From the NCBI GenBank assembly GCA_036852015.1, contig JAANDG010000147.1:1-64000 (forward strand): a stretch of 64,000 nt of DNA. The letters are read 5' to 3'. The notes under the pieces were generated by a model. The model did no database searches and was not told the DNA's origin. It worked only from the letters and a program-made list of their open reading frames with translations. The position numbers and the translations under genes were made by a program. Every line of letters begins with the position of its first letter. The stretch's first letter is position 1. Positions 10,350 to 23,074 of the stretch are shown piece by piece. Source of the DNA: Pelodera strongyloides (Eukaryota > Nematoda > Chromadorea > Rhabditida > Rhabditidae).

Positions 10350-10535
10350 CCGATATGGCCCCGATTATTTTCGATAAAAACTCTGATATGGCCCCGATTA
10401 TTTGCAGAAAACCCCGATATGGCCCCGATCATTTCCCAAAACCCCGATATGGCCCCGATTATTTTTCGAAAAACCCCGATATGGCAACGATCAAGGTCGG
10501 ATTTTTTGAGGGACTTGATCGGGGTCATATCGGGG
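10350..10535. repeat. Minisatellite of CCCCGATATGGCCCCGATTATTT units
   Basis: About five imperfect units of roughly 30 bp on the plus strand, followed at 10505-10535 by an inverted half unit (GATCGGGGTCATATCGGGG). The array can therefore fold back on itself. Confidence 0.9.
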
Positions 10536-10901
10536 TTTTCGGTTTCCCCATGTATCTACGTGCACTATGTTATATTTACTACGAGTTTCTCAATTCTAGA
10601 TTCTAGTGTAAGTTAATTGCGTGCATTGAAAATTGTAAATTTTTTGTATTGTCTCTTTTAATAATTTCCAGTGAAAATGATCACATTTCACATTTGGTTG
10701 AAATAAGACGAAAAATCAAATGAGAACAGAGTAGATTGTTTAGGAATTTCATTTTTGAATTGCAGCTTGATTGGGATGTTCGATCGTATGTACATAAAAT
10801 ATAAAAATATTTACCCCGCATTTCTGAGCTCGTATATATAGGAGCTAAGTCTGGTCATCCTCTGTAAAACCTCTGTCAATTGCAAGAATTCTCTTTCGCT
10901 T

Positions 10902-11077
10902 GCTTGTACCTACTTTGGGAAATTTGCATGTGGTACGCATATCATATGTATCCTATTCAAATTTTTGGTGCCCGTCCGAAGCTTCCGGCACCAAATTTAC
11001 ATAGACATAGGACATAGGATACATAGGACATGCGAATCATATGCAAATTTCCCAAACTAGGTACAATACTGCTTTAA
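10902..11077. mobile_element. MITE family C palindrome
   Basis: Inverted arms TTGTACCTACTTTGGGAAATT and its complement near 11040-11070, with CTTCCGGCACCAAATTT at the centre. The right outer end is GTACAATACTGCTTTAA. Confidence 0.85.
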
Positions 11078-11245
11078 AATTTCGGTCAATATCTGTAAAG
11101 ATTTACATATAAAGATTAAAATTTAAAATACGACCAATTCTGGAAAAATTGTTTTGAGCTTTACGAGCTATGGCTTTCATGGATGCAATTGCAGTGTTTT
11201 CATGCATAAGCAGTAATACATACATGGAATTTGCACGCTTTTTTC

Positions 11246-11427
11246 TTAAAGCGAAATACCGGCCGGTTTTTGAAACGCATCTCAAATACTTGCATTCCTA
11301 TGCATCTATGCAACGGGAGGTCTAATTGGGGTCTAGTTTTTATTCTAATTTATGTTCATTTGCATATGCTGCATAGGAAAGCAGGTGTACGCAATGTGTT
11401 TCAAAAACCGGGTGGTATTTCGCTACA
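11246..11427. mobile_element. MITE family A
   Basis: The left end is intact (TTAAAGCGAAATACCGG). The right end has diverged (GGTGGTATTTCGCTA). The interior belongs to the variant with GGGGTCTAGTTTTTATTC. Confidence 0.85.
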
Positions 11428-12896
11428 AAAGTACGCTCGCACCTTGTATGTACAAAATGTGCGCAAAAAATTTCCCACCGTCGTTAGTGTTCTCACGCTA
11501 TTATTAGACTTTTCCGTATACATTTTATTCTGCGATAATGACTTTGTCTTTGGAGGATTGAATATGTATATTAAAAGTTTTTTTTAATTGTTCACTTTAC
11601 TCTGATCTGACATCTGATATTATTTACTATTTTACAAGTTTTCGTAATTGCCATGTTTTTCAGTTCATAGTTTATATTATTCTGATCTGATATTACATAC
11701 TACTTAACAAGTTTTCATATGTTTATATTTATTTTTTCTGAGCTGATATTATATATTATGTTACAACTGTTCGTAATTGCTATCAAGTTTAATTTCGTTT
11801 ACTTATTATGGAAAAATTAACTCCTCGCGCCAAAATCTACTTAGTTTTCCATTTATTTTCGTCCGAAATTCGTATTTTCCTTTTTTTCGCACAACTAATG
11901 ACTTCTTATGGAAACGAACGACTTTCTCCAACACACGTCATTTCATAATATATATAGTGCCTGATTTCAGCTTTCTTTTGAATTTTTTAATCCTAGAAAA
12001 CACCAAACAAAGGACAAGCAATTTTAATGAGCTATTTTAAGGGTTATTTTTAAATCGTAAAATGAACAATAAGGCAGTTTATTTGTGTAGAGAAAACGTG
12101 CCTCCTGAGATTATGAAAACGACAACGAAATTTTTAGCATTAGTGTTAGTAATCTGCGTTCGCTGATGAGGTTTCACGTAGATTACGAGGAATTTTTGTG
12201 GTGCGCGGCAAAATATATGTAGCGCTACGGCTTCTGCGAGAAGTGTGCGCACTTGCCTTGCCAGCTTCCGACGAGGAATACGCCGTGCACTCGCGAAAAG
12301 GTGGCGAAAGTCTGGCACAAGCTGAGCGAGAAGTGGAAGCGAGAAGGTTAAAACAGGTTAAAGATGGGATTGTCCTTCAACTCTGGCGGCCAATCCTCCT
12401 CGTCCTACCACTATTTTCTTGCGTAACCCTCGAAGAAGGGTGCTGATTTTGTTCTGAATGAGATAGATTTTACGCTATCTTTTATTATGGCTTATTTTCT
12501 TTTCACTTTATGAATATATTTGATATTATGTTTTCTGAAAATAACAATAACATAACGGAAGTAAACATAATAAACAGGAAGTAATGTAATGTCGTTAATT
12601 AATTTGGCCTATGTTCGCCGTAATTTCATTTATTTAAATTGTTCTACATACACACAGGTGTTCCAGATCCTGAAGCTTAGAATATCGGAAAATAAAAATT
12701 GAAAAATATTCTTTATTTTACTCATCCACTGCAAGAGAAAGAATTTGCTTGAAAAATTCATAACCGGTGCACTGTCGGTCTGTTTGACATTGACATATTA
12801 ATCGAATGAATATGTACTGATTAGCAAAGGGCATTGGACAGTTGGAACGCTCTAATAAGATCAATGATATCCATCAATTAGTCATCTGGATTTCGC
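11428..12896. other. No gene seen
   Basis: AT-rich spacer. Imperfect repeats of a TCTGATCTGATATTA / ACAAGTTTTCGTAATTGC motif occur at about 11600-11780. A GC-richer patch at 12198-12446 has an 82-codon ORF with no recognisable features and no splice support. Confidence 0.4.
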
Positions 12897-13105
12897 AGTC
12901 CAGCCTGCTAAGGCTGTAAGGACTGTAAGGGCTGTAAGGTCTGTAAGGACTGTAAGGTCTGTAAGGACTGTAAGGGCTGTAAGGCCTGTAAGGACTGTAA
13001 GGGCTGTAAAGTCTGTAAGGACTGTAAGGGCTGTAAGGTCTGTAAGGACTGCAAGGACTGCAAGGACTGCAAGGACTGCAAGGACTGTAAGGACTCTAAG
13101 GACCT
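12897..13105. repeat. Ten-bp minisatellite (CTGTAAGGNN)
   Basis: About twenty units of CTGTAAGGAC, with GG, TC and CC variants at the last two positions, ending in a block with CTGCAAGGAC. Leu/Gln/Ser-repeat frames on the minus strand are artefacts of it. Confidence 0.95.
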
Positions 13106-13824
13106 CTGCGGAACAAGACACATGCTTTGACCACAGTATAATATGTAAGGAGGACTCTTGTAGAATAAATGAGCCATAGCTTATTTATTTACTTATCAGA
13201 TTTCGTTAATCCTTTTTCAATTTCAATAGCAAGTTTACTAGACGTGGGTGGTGAATTTTTTCCGCTACAATGCAGCTAAAGAAGTGCAAATTCTGCAGCA
13301 TAGACATTGTGCAAGCATGAAACAATAAGATATTTTACATATTCTATAGAACATCTCTCATCATTTATTCCTCTTAATCCACGTATTGTTCTAATCAAGT
13401 ACAATTCATTTTTACACAAAACAAAGGAAAAATGCTAGGTCAAAAGGAGTCTAGGATGGCGTTTTCAATTCTTTTCATTAAAATTATAAAAAGGAAGTAG
13501 GCGCATTTTTCTCACTTGACATCATCGGGCCCTATATAAAAGTGAGCTGGAAATTGGGAAAATAGGATTATGAACATTTGGATTATTGCTTGAGTTTATT
13601 GGTCTTAGGTCTTACTGTATATATTAGGACGTAACTTAAAAACAGCTCCTATTCGTAATTAAATTCTAGATTTTTCAGTGACTTTGTTTTGCTAGTTTGC
13701 CTTTACTTCGCTTAAACATTGTATAAAGATGTTATCTTCTTGAGATTTTCACACGTATTACAAAGCTTCCATGGTGGTTTTCAAGATCATTTCGACCGGG
13801 CTTTCTTTAATTTTTCTGATTTTC

Positions 13825-14006
13825 TTAAAGCGAAATAGCGGCCGGTTTTTGAAACGCATCGTGGACAACAGAATTCTTACGTATTTATGCTAATTTTCTC
13901 GAATTTAGCTCGATTTTTTATTCTAATTTACGTTTATTTGCATACGCTGCATAATAGTGCTCGTCTACTCGATTTGTTTCAAAATCCGGTTGGTATTTCG
14001 CTTTAA
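13825..14006. mobile_element. MITE family A, directly upstream of the receptor gene
   Basis: Inverted ends TTAAAGCGAAATAGCGG and its complement. It ends 33 bp before the acceptor that precedes the first receptor exon. Confidence 0.88.
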
Positions 14007-14042
14007 AGTCCTTGCTCCATACATATTTGAAGGTTTCAGGAT

Positions 14043-17000
14043 ATGGATCGTTACACGAGCGATTACTTTGCACGTCTAACCAGTAACGAAATTCAAATTT
14101 GTGGATCAGTTCTATTACTATTTTCTGCGTTATTGATCATTATTCAAGTTGGATATATCGTGGTTGGTTTTCAAAAAAATAAAAAATAGTACTGTAACGT
14201 TCCGCCGGCTCCCACCCAAAAATGGTTATAAAAATGGTTGCAAAAAGTGGTGCTAGCGTGATGCTCGGCAACGAAACGGCCACAGCATAAGCCCACAATT
14301 CAGACTGTTTCATAAGTTTGAACACTATTGATTGAGTCACAGTGGAATAAATGATTACCGTCAAAATTTTTTGAATTTATATGCATGTAGCTAAAGGACT
14401 AAAGAGCAAGTACTCATGGACTCGGACCCACGAAGCCAAATACAAATTCGATAAAACACAATATACAAACTAAACTTTTAGATAATATGCCAACGGATAT
14501 CCAACAAGTCCGGCTTCGTGTTTCACTTGATGTTTTGCGTGGCAATTGTTGATCTTTTACAACTTTTACTTCATGGAATAAGTGGAATTGTGGCGCTTTC
14601 GTTTACTCCGAGTGCAACATGGATGAAGGTAATTTAGTTTTTGTAAATTTGTTAAATACCGAAAAATAAATTCTTCGGGAAGTGTATCGCTAAGTCTCTA
14701 AGGGCCCAGGCGATTCTCATTGCTGTTCAAGTTTTCTACAATAAATTCGATGTAAATCAATGGTTTTTCCGAACTAAGCATTCAGTCATGCTTACAATTT
14801 GTAATCATTGTCAAAATAAAAGACAGTTGATCTCTTCACAAGTGAGCAACGGAGGAATTGAAATGTCTGTGAACCCGCCCTCCTCTGACGGAATCTTGAC
14901 GTACCAGCGACGTCAGAACTGCAAGCAAGTTGCTTTGACAACGTGGTGGCGTGCAAAAATGCACGCGAAATGTAAATGGCGTGCAAGTTATCCACCGTTC
15001 TCATGCCGCTAGCACCCCAATTTTCACGTTGTTTCGCTTATTGTGTTTGAAGTTAGGTGTTGAGGTGCAGCGGCCCCCACATAAACATCGATAAGAACTA
15101 AGAACTACATTCATATGCGGTACGGAGGATAACGTACATAGTATTTAACATAAGTTTTAGACAATATCTGCCATAATGGCCGCTTCCTGGATGGCAATGG
15201 TGTTGTTCACATGTCTTCTCACTACGCATCGCTTTTTCTACGTAGGGTTTGGCTCCCAAGCATGGACGCTATTTCCAGATATACTGTCCAAGGTAATGTT
15301 ACATCCAACACTTAAACTTGCGTCTGATTTAAACTAATTTAGTGCTTAATCTTACGTGGGACTTAAACTTACGTGTGCCTTAACTTTGAACTTAAACTTA
15401 TAGAGCCTTAAATCAATCGATAACTATAAAATACGAATTGCAGTTGCTGGCGCTGCTCATTATATGCTTCTCACTGGCCGAGATGATAACACTAATAATC
15501 GTCGGAGGCGCAGATTTTTCACCCAGCACTATAACGTGGACTTTTATCCACGACGGAGGACTTGTATCTTCAATACAGTAAGAACTTTGATATTTTATTT
15601 ATTCAACCAGAGCATTTTGTTGTAGTTCAGCTAGGTTAGGCTAGGCCGCTAGGCTTCTTTTCAAAAAATCAAAAAATTCGCATAACTTTTGCAATAGTAG
15701 GCTGCAGGGAGTATGAGAAACAGTTCCAGTAACAGAGGTTTTTGCAAAAAAAATAATTTTTATGGCTAGATTTACTATAAATTTATTTAATCTATATTCC
15801 TTGTTGCTTACACCTTATATTAAAAATCTACTCTTCCAGGTACTTAGATCAACTCAGCAAATACGTCTATGCGTTTTACAATTTCTTCGCCTACGTGGTC
15901 TTGTTTACGTACTTCACCTTCGGAAATGTGAGTATCAATCCCTCTTATTTTTCATTTTTTTTTGTTTCTTCCAAAAGGGGTGCTACCTACACCTACAGTG
16001 TACGTACAAGTGACTATTCCAAGTCGTTGGCACGCAAGTTTTCTCCGTGGAGCCCTGCCTGTCTAAAGCTCGACCACACGCTTCATTTACATGTATTCGT
16101 TCCTGTATTGTGTGGAATTATGGGTTAATAAATAAGACCATAAACTATATTTTTTATTTAGAGCAGCAAACGAAGCAGACGAGACTTTGATATCCGTGTA
16201 ACACTCCGGGTGAGTGAACTTAAATTTTTTAAGCTTAAGTGTACTAAATAGTGTCCTAGGGTGTCTAGCCGTGTCCAATGCTGTCTAGTTCGAGTAAGCC
16301 GGTTGTCAGAGACGTCAAAGTCAAAGACGTCTAGTTGCATTTGTATATGCACAATGGTGTGCAACTGTGTCAAATGGCGTCGAAGAGTGCTTGGGTGTAG
16401 TATCCTCCACTGGTACGGTTGAGATAACTGGGTGGACTATACTTTTTAACTTTTATATTTAGATAGCGCCGCAGTCAATTTTCGCGAGTTTGTGTATCTT
16501 CTATTGGCTATTTCTGGAACCGGCGCTAGGGTTATCCCCAGTTGGACACTTTGTCGGTCACATGCTATGGGCATCGTGGAACGGTGTGAGCGCCTGCGTT
16601 CACCTTGCTACTTATCGGTATGCTTTATAGTTTATATATTGTAGTTTATAGGGGACTTTGGCTCCGTCGATATATGAACCACACACAAACACGTGGACAC
16701 ACATAAGTGACATAAGCCTGGCATGTGACCGATAAAGCACATCGACACACGTACATACAAGCCCACACGCACACACATACTCACACACAAACACGCACAT
16801 GCACATCATCATACATTATAAATTTAACCTGCAAAAAAGCAAATAATTTTAATCGCAAAGCAATCATAAAACATTATTTAGAGGATCAGAACTGAGAAAA
16901 CTGAGTCTCGTTCATCATATACAGTTTAGTAGGTACGTTTGGTTAAAGTTAGTGTAGGTGTTTGTTGTGATGTTGTTGAAAACGAATTCACACTTTTGTT

Positions 17001-17300
17001 TGAAGGCACTGACACGGGTGTTTTCAGGCACTATTGATTAAATTCTAAAGTGAAGCACTTCTGTGTTTGCAATACATCGTAATACTACTACTAACATCAA
17101 TAATGAACAATGAACAATGTGAATAATATTTGTTTAAATTTATTTATTTAAATTTATTTATTTAAATTTATTTATTTAAATTTATCTATTTCAGAGATCC
17201 CGTTGGTCAATGCCCTGATCCCGTCACTTCAACATCTCTATCACAACAAGAGAAAACGTTCTTCAAATCACTAACACATAAATTAATAAGAAAATTGTAA
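14043..17300 (+). CDS. Nematode serpentine (SR-type) seven-transmembrane chemoreceptor
   Basis: Exons: 14043 to 14162 (or 14147), 14482-14628, 15161-15292, 15444-15577, 15840-15927, 16162-16209, 16463-16617, 17195-17300. All phases join, and the product is about 309 residues, normal for the SR superfamily. Hydrophobic helices follow in order: TM1 in exon 1, TM2 in exon 2 (HLMFCVAIVDLLQLLLHG), TM3 ending in LTTHRFFYVGFGS, TM4 in exon 4, TM5 in exon 5, a basic loop in exon 6, then TM6 and TM7 in exon 7. The tail is Ser/Lys-rich. The THRFFYV---LF block sits where Srt/Srx-like receptors have their NR motif, but I cannot fix the family. Receptors of this kind sense odorants in amphid neurons. The first exon starts just after GGTTTCAG (14039), as in SL trans-spliced genes. 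The exon 1 donor is uncertain: GT at 14148 and at 14163 both keep phase 0, and both are weak. Confidence 0.82.
17125..17190. repeat. AAATTTATTTATTT repeat in last receptor intron
   Basis: Four to five units of about 14 bp lie directly before the last acceptor and may act as part of its polypyrimidine-like tract. Confidence 0.85.
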
Positions 17301-18354
17301 ATAATTTTATTCACCAAGTAAGAGTAAGATAAGGCACTATTTTCATGAGTGAGTGAGATCCCAATGTTTTGTCCAAGTATGGCTAGTAATATTATACTTT
17401 CTATTTATACAAACCAGTTTGCTATTTTCTCGTTCTCGATCCTCAATTTTTTTCGAATCGAGGTCTAATTGTAGGAGTTTACGTGATAATATAGTGTATC
17501 CCCGCAAACGAATATCCAAATGTCCAGTTCTTATTTTGTGGCCTATTTTTTGAGGTAACAATACAATCGCCTACATATCATACGATGCGGCAAATACTTG
17601 CAAAAATTGAAAAGACTGACGCCATTACCTATACAGTACGCTTGATTTCCATTGTTTTATTATCAATTTAGTTGTTTGCTAATCAACGACTACACGACGA
17701 GTTACATACTACTGTTTCTTCATCATTTCATTGTGATGCACACCCTGTGGTGTTATTTAATAAATAAATAAATGTATCTACGTATCCTAACCTAGCTTTA
17801 CGCCTAACTTTTAAATTTGTGAATTATTTTGGCTAGTATTTATATTCAATCCTGTATTCATTAGTATTGTTATCTCAACGCTTCGTGGTAGTGAGAAAAA
17901 TAAAATCTCTCTCCCCTCGCTTTTTAGAACTGCACCGACATGGCGTCGTACAGTTTGGTGCTTATAATAAAAGTTTATTGAGGATAACTGCAATTAACAC
18001 GCCTCAAAAGATGACCATAAGATACCGCGCTTCATTATTAAAGTGGTATAACAGACGGTTGGTGAAACTTATGTTGGCCACTGTATTCCCACGTTCTGTA
18101 TAGCAAATAACTACGCGATCCAGCGCTATTGTTAGCCTAACAACAAGTATAATAATTTGCTTGCAACGTATGGTAATTCACTAGTCCACTTTATCGCTTT
18201 AACTCGCACAATTAGCCTTATTTATCGAAATCAATAAATATTATTACATTAAGATCATGTATGTTGTGATAAATAAATATTCATTATAAACTTTATTCGT
18301 TGGGGTAAACATCAATGTGAACCCGATACACTGTACTGTTGTCCGAGGAGGGTG
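17301..18354. other. Receptor 3' flank, no further gene
   Basis: AT-rich. A J-like repeat end (TTAAAGTGGTATAACAGACGG) lies near 18035, and a 78-codon ORF across it is not credible. AATAAATA motifs occur at 17757-17775 and about 18230-18290. Confidence 0.4.
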
Positions 18355-18534
18355 TTAAAGCGAAATACCGGCCGGTTTTTGAAACACATCGTGCAATTGA
18401 ATTCTTGCGTATTTATGCTTATTTTCTAGAACTTAGCTCGATTTTTTATTCTAATTTATGTCCATTTGCATTTGCTGCATAAGAATGCTGGTTTGCTCGA
18501 TGTGTTTCAAAAAAGGGCTGGTATTTCGCATTAA
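18355..18534. mobile_element. MITE family A
   Basis: Left end TTAAAGCGAAATACCGG; right end GGTATTTCGCATTAA with one base changed. Confidence 0.9.
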
Positions 18535-19160
18535 CCTCTTGAATGTTGTCAGTCTGTGGGTGTCTCTAGCTTTAATCTTTTTTAAACCATAATTCGGAGG
18601 TAAAGAGGTTAATGTTTCATTTTTTATGTTGGAATAAAGGCTTCATATTCAAAATGACCAATTATGAACGTAGTTTGACAGATTTATTCGGTTATGCCAA
18701 AGGCAACACGTGCCCCCTCTTTATGTATTATGTAGTATGTGGGAAGTAGCGCTTTGTAGCTTGTAGTTGCGATTTTTAGTTATAGCCTCCTACCGTTCGT
18801 CCTAAAACATTATACATGTATAAACATGTATAATGTGCATTATACATTTATATAGGTGAATATTTAATAGTTAATTTCCATTAAACATTAACATAAACTA
18901 ATAAACATTAACATTTACGAAATCCTTTCTGCTGTGAATATATTTCATTGTTAATAAAATCTCGTGATCATATTTTGATTAATCATATTGTTTCGCATCT
19001 TTCTCACATTTCGTTGCGTCTTTTGCCATTAGATTGGACATTGTTTCTATTTCGCTTTTGAGATTCGTCTCTATTTAAATCCTTTATTTTATTTTCACAG
19101 TTGCCTTTAGATTTACGTCAATTGTATTCAACTGTAGTTTATGCTACTTTTACATCTAAT

Positions 19161-19333
19161 TTTAAAGTCGTATTGTACCTACTTTGGGAAATTTGCAGAT
19201 AAACCGCATACCAACGTATCCTATGCAAATTTGGTGCACGTCTGTCAAGCTTCCGGCACCAAATTTACATAGGATACATAGGCTATGTGTATCGTATGCA
19301 AATTTTCCAAAGTAGGTACAATACTGCTTTAAT
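19161..19333. mobile_element. MITE family C palindrome
   Basis: Ends TTTAAAGTCGTATTGTACC and GGTACAATACTGCTTTAA. The interior matches the copy at 10902 (CTTCCGGCACCAAATTTACAT). Confidence 0.88.
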
Positions 19334-19477
19334 GGTTTATTCGTATTTTTGTAGTTCCGCGTGATTTCCTCGAAACCTTGAAAACGTGACGTGCAGCTCG
19401 AACTTGATGTCATTATGGTATGTAAACATTACGTTATTATTATTCTTAAATTATAAAAAGATAGAAACCCCGCCTAC

Positions 19478-19929
19478 TTAAAGGGAGAGGCCCACGAGAA
19501 AAAAAGTTTTCCTCAATTTATTTGTACAGAATGTCCGGAATTTCAGAAATACTACTGAGAAAACCGCAATGCTAGAACTCACTGAGTTATTCTCCGGCAA
19601 ACAGTTCGGCCAGGTACCGTAGCAAGAAAGAATTTTTGCGCTTTTAGGGCATTACTGTATTGGAAACGCCTCTTTATAAACGTAGGAATGATCTTTATTC
19701 TTTTGAGCATTATTATGTAGAGAAAGAATGCAAATGAACGGATATCAACCGTAAAAACGAATTTTGACGTTGCTGACTACGGTACCTGGCCGAACTGTTT
19801 GCCGGGGAATAACTCTGTGAGTTCTAGGCTTCAAGTAATGCGGTTTTCACGGTAATATTTCTGAAGTACCGGACATTCTGTACAAGTAAATTGAGGACAA
19901 CTTTCTTCTCGTGGGCCTCTCCCTTTAAA
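19478..19929. mobile_element. Long-palindrome MITE (TTAAAGGGAGAGGCCCAC ends)
   Basis: Arms of roughly 150 bp at 19478-19630 and 19780-19929 are inverted copies with several substitutions. They share CAGAATGTCCGG and GCAAACAGTTCGGCCAGGTA. A unique loop of about 150 bp lies between. Only one copy is in the window. A transcript would form a long hairpin. Confidence 0.88.
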
Positions 19930-21884
19930 AGCCGATTCACCAGAGCACGTCACAACTACAGTAGGAAGCGCTCGACACCGCTGACTGGCTATATGCGCTG
20001 ACAGTCTGATAGAGAGACGGGCTTCCATGATTGGTTGATACTGTTATTGAGCAAAACCCAACAACTGGTGAGTTAGTGCACCGAGTTCGCAGTTGCGTGA
20101 ATTAGTTAATGTTAATATTTACTGGTTATCTTTGTCTAGTTGTTATTTCAAATCCAAGTTGTAAATTTGGCAAACTATATTTTATCCATAAAAAAAAGTT
20201 TGTTCCTGAATTATTTTGCAATGTTTTTCAGTCAAGTCCGTTGAAAAAAAGCCTGTCCGACCTTGTTCAGTCAAAAAGGGTGCACTTCGCTGAAAATGGG
20301 TCGGTTATTTTATTTTTATATTTTCAATACTTTTTGTTAAATACATTAATCATTTAACTATTTATTTAAAGCGCTAAGTCTAAAGTGTGCAGTCTATAGA
20401 CCACTAGAATGTTAAAGATTACTCTTTATCTCTCTGTCTAAACCATTGGCCAATGTCACAGCCCAAGTATAAATCCTCTGAATTCTGAATGACTCACAAC
20501 GATTGCAATTTAAAACTCTAACTCTTGAGATTTTTACGTCCATATCAAGTATCATTGCTTCATTTAGTTAGGATGTGTGTTCTCCAAGTTTCGAGGGAGC
20601 TAGCTCCCCCTTGCTATTAGTATGCTTGCAATTGCCCCGCTCCCTTCAATCATCTATAAACTCTCAATTATCTTGATAATTACCGTCATTCATCTACATA
20701 ATTCTTAATTATCTTGGTAATTAACTCCACCACGGTCCTGAGCATCTCTGGCGCAAGTCGCTATATTAATTATCTATGATGGTCCAAAGGAGCTACTTTA
20801 TTTGACGGTTCCATGCAATTGCCTGCTCCTCTCTCTTATATAATTCTTAATTACCTTGTTAATTATCTGTCTTAATTATCTGTTCACCCTAATTCTTCCT
20901 CCATTGCCCTGCCACGATGAAGCATGCATACTACTTTGGTTGAACGAATTTAGACGAAGCATGATGTCTATGCTCTCGCAGATTTCCATTGTCTCTCGTC
21001 ATCTTCCGGATCTGCGCTTCTCCGAATCGCACCGTATTTCGCATCCGTCTGCGTGACTAAGATCGATGCCCCCGTATATGCTGACGCAGAGCCCTTTTGG
21101 GACACTTGGCCACAAAGAGTTTTATCCGCGGGCCTCAGTCGAAAGGTCCACACCGGATATTAAACCTTATCTGGAGATCGGCTATTTTGAATTTTTATTC
21201 TTCCCGCCATTTCTTACTCTGGTCTGCTAATTTGAATTTGTATGCTTGCCGCCATTTGGTGGAGTACGGTGCTCATTGTCCGTTGCTAGGTTAATTTTCA
21301 CTGTTTGTTAATTTTACTCTTCCACCTTATATACACAGTTTGCATGTTTGCAAGTATTTGCCTACAGTTTACGTAATCTAAGAACGTTACCGAACCTAGC
21401 CTTCACGTATGATTTGCTTACAATTAGTCTACTATAAATTAATCAAATTAGTAAATTAGTTTATCCGTGTACGATTTCCTTTCATGAAATATTTCTTAAT
21501 TTGGGGGCCTTCTTCTCCCATGCTTCTCGTAAGTGTTCGAAAACAATGACCATATTTCAGCATATTTTTCCTATTCTCAAAACAATAATTATCATAATTA
21601 TGCCAATTATCTTTACGGTTTTAATTGCCTCGCTATACAGAGGTTCTTCTGTGAAAGTTTTCCTGGCCCGTTTTATTTGAAAAGTTTGAAAAGCAATTAG
21701 TTCTGTGTGCAAGTGACAAGTGCCAATTTTCCCAGACATGGGAAACGTTGCAATTGAATTTTACTTTTCTTGTTATTGAATAAGTAAAACGATTTCTTGA
21801 TGCCGGCCTAGATATTGTAGTTAATATTTGTCTGTAGTTACTTGAAAATCACATTTCATCAATGTATATAACACGCGAAATGAA
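19930..21884. other. No gene seen
   Basis: AT-rich spacer. The motif TAATTATCTTGGTAATTA and variants recur at about 20670-20880. ORFs of 60 to 90 codons here lack splice or domain support. Confidence 0.4.
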
Positions 21885-22057
21885 TCAAAGCAAAATACCG
21901 GCCGGTTTTTCAAACGCATCGTGAACAACTGGCATTTATGCTAATTTGCTCGAATTTAGCTAGATTTTTTATTCTAATTTATGCTCATTTGCATGAGCCG
22001 CATAAGAATGCTGGTGTACTCGATGTGCTTCAAAAACCGGCCGGTATTTCGCTTTGA
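21885..22057. mobile_element. MITE family A
   Basis: Ends are TCAAAGCAAAATACCGG and CCGGTATTTCGCTTTGA, so the symmetric outer bases are TCAAAG/CTTTGA rather than TTAAAG/CTTTAA. Confidence 0.9.
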
Positions 22058-22236
22058 TGTAGAAAATGACTTATCCAGCTAGATATGTGTACTGTATACG
22101 TAGTTCATAACATTCAAGTTTCATTGTCTCACCTTTATTCATCTTCCGTTTCCATTCAATTATGACCATACGCGATTTTCATATTACCATAATTTTTCCA
22201 CCAATTGAGAGTATTTATTGTCACGATACACGGCAG

Positions 22237-22404
22237 TTAAAGCGAAATACCGGCCGGTTTTTGAAATACATCGAGCACGCCAGCATTCTTATGCAGCTTA
22301 TGCAAATGAACATAAATTAGATTACAAATCGAGCTAAATTCGAGAAACTAGCATCAACACTTGTCCACGGTGCGTTTCAAAAACCGGCCGGTCATTCGCT
22401 TTAA
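22237..22404. mobile_element. MITE family A, reverse orientation
   Basis: Full inverted ends. The internal order is reversed relative to the copy at 21885 (TGCAGCTTATGCAAATGAACA comes early). Confidence 0.9.
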
Positions 22405-22543
22405 ATATTGAAGCAAATTTTACCCTATCGTATTTTCTTTGATTACACAATTTCAGGAGTGCACAAAATCCAAAGCCGGAAGATTGTCCACCGATTGCTG
22501 ATATAAGAAGGTTTGCGAAAAGGTGACTGCTTATAGTGAAAGC

Positions 22544-22699
22544 TTAAAGCGATATAACATCCGTTTTTGTATGTTGGGCAGCTTTATTTCCACATGTTGT
22601 ATGCAAATCCATATAATTATTTAAAAACCGCACAGTGTCGTGCGGCACACACAACATGAGAATACAGTATCCAGCGTAGGTTTGCCATACCGCTGTAAA
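22544..22699. mobile_element. MITE family J-like
   Basis: Ends CTTAAAGCGATATAACATCCG and GGTTTGCCATACCGCTGTAAAAG, with a ATGCAAATCCATATAATTAT interior resembling other J copies. Confidence 0.6.
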
Positions 22700-23074
22700 A
22701 GGTATGAAAATGTCTTGGCTTTGAATGGTATGTTGCATGGTCTCGAGAGCTCTCACACAATTGAAAACCAAATTCCCGAAAATCGCAATACACCTTTAAA
22801 ATTGGATGGACTACTGTAATTGAAACATGTTCACTTCTCAGATAAGCAGCGGGTTTGCGTAATTGGACTGTGGGATAAATTTTTTGCGTCTTTATTGAGA
22901 TTTAGCAAATCATATTTGATGGAAGGAATATGACTAAACCTTCAATTGAGCCCGGTCCTTCGTTTTTTTTTAATCGGGCGATTTTTTTTAATTCCTCCCG
23001 CCACTTACTCCTTTTATTGGAGTATTCTACAATGTATTACATGATTACATATCTCTTGTAGATGTAGTATTCAT

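Noticed and set aside
12198..12446. GC-richer 82-codon ORF
   Set aside because: No recognisable domain or splice sites; overlapping frames are equally open.
12882..13177. Leu/Thr- and Gln/Ser-repeat frames on the minus strand
   Set aside because: Produced by the ten-bp minisatellite; the frame simply follows the repeat period.
14140..14364. Minus-strand 74-codon hydrophobic ORF
   Set aside because: It overlaps the receptor first exon, has no recognised family and no clear promoter or splice context. Kept only as a low-interest observation.
17867..18103. 78-codon basic ORF
   Set aside because: It runs across a repeat end (AAAGTGGTATAACAGACGG) and has no features of a real gene.
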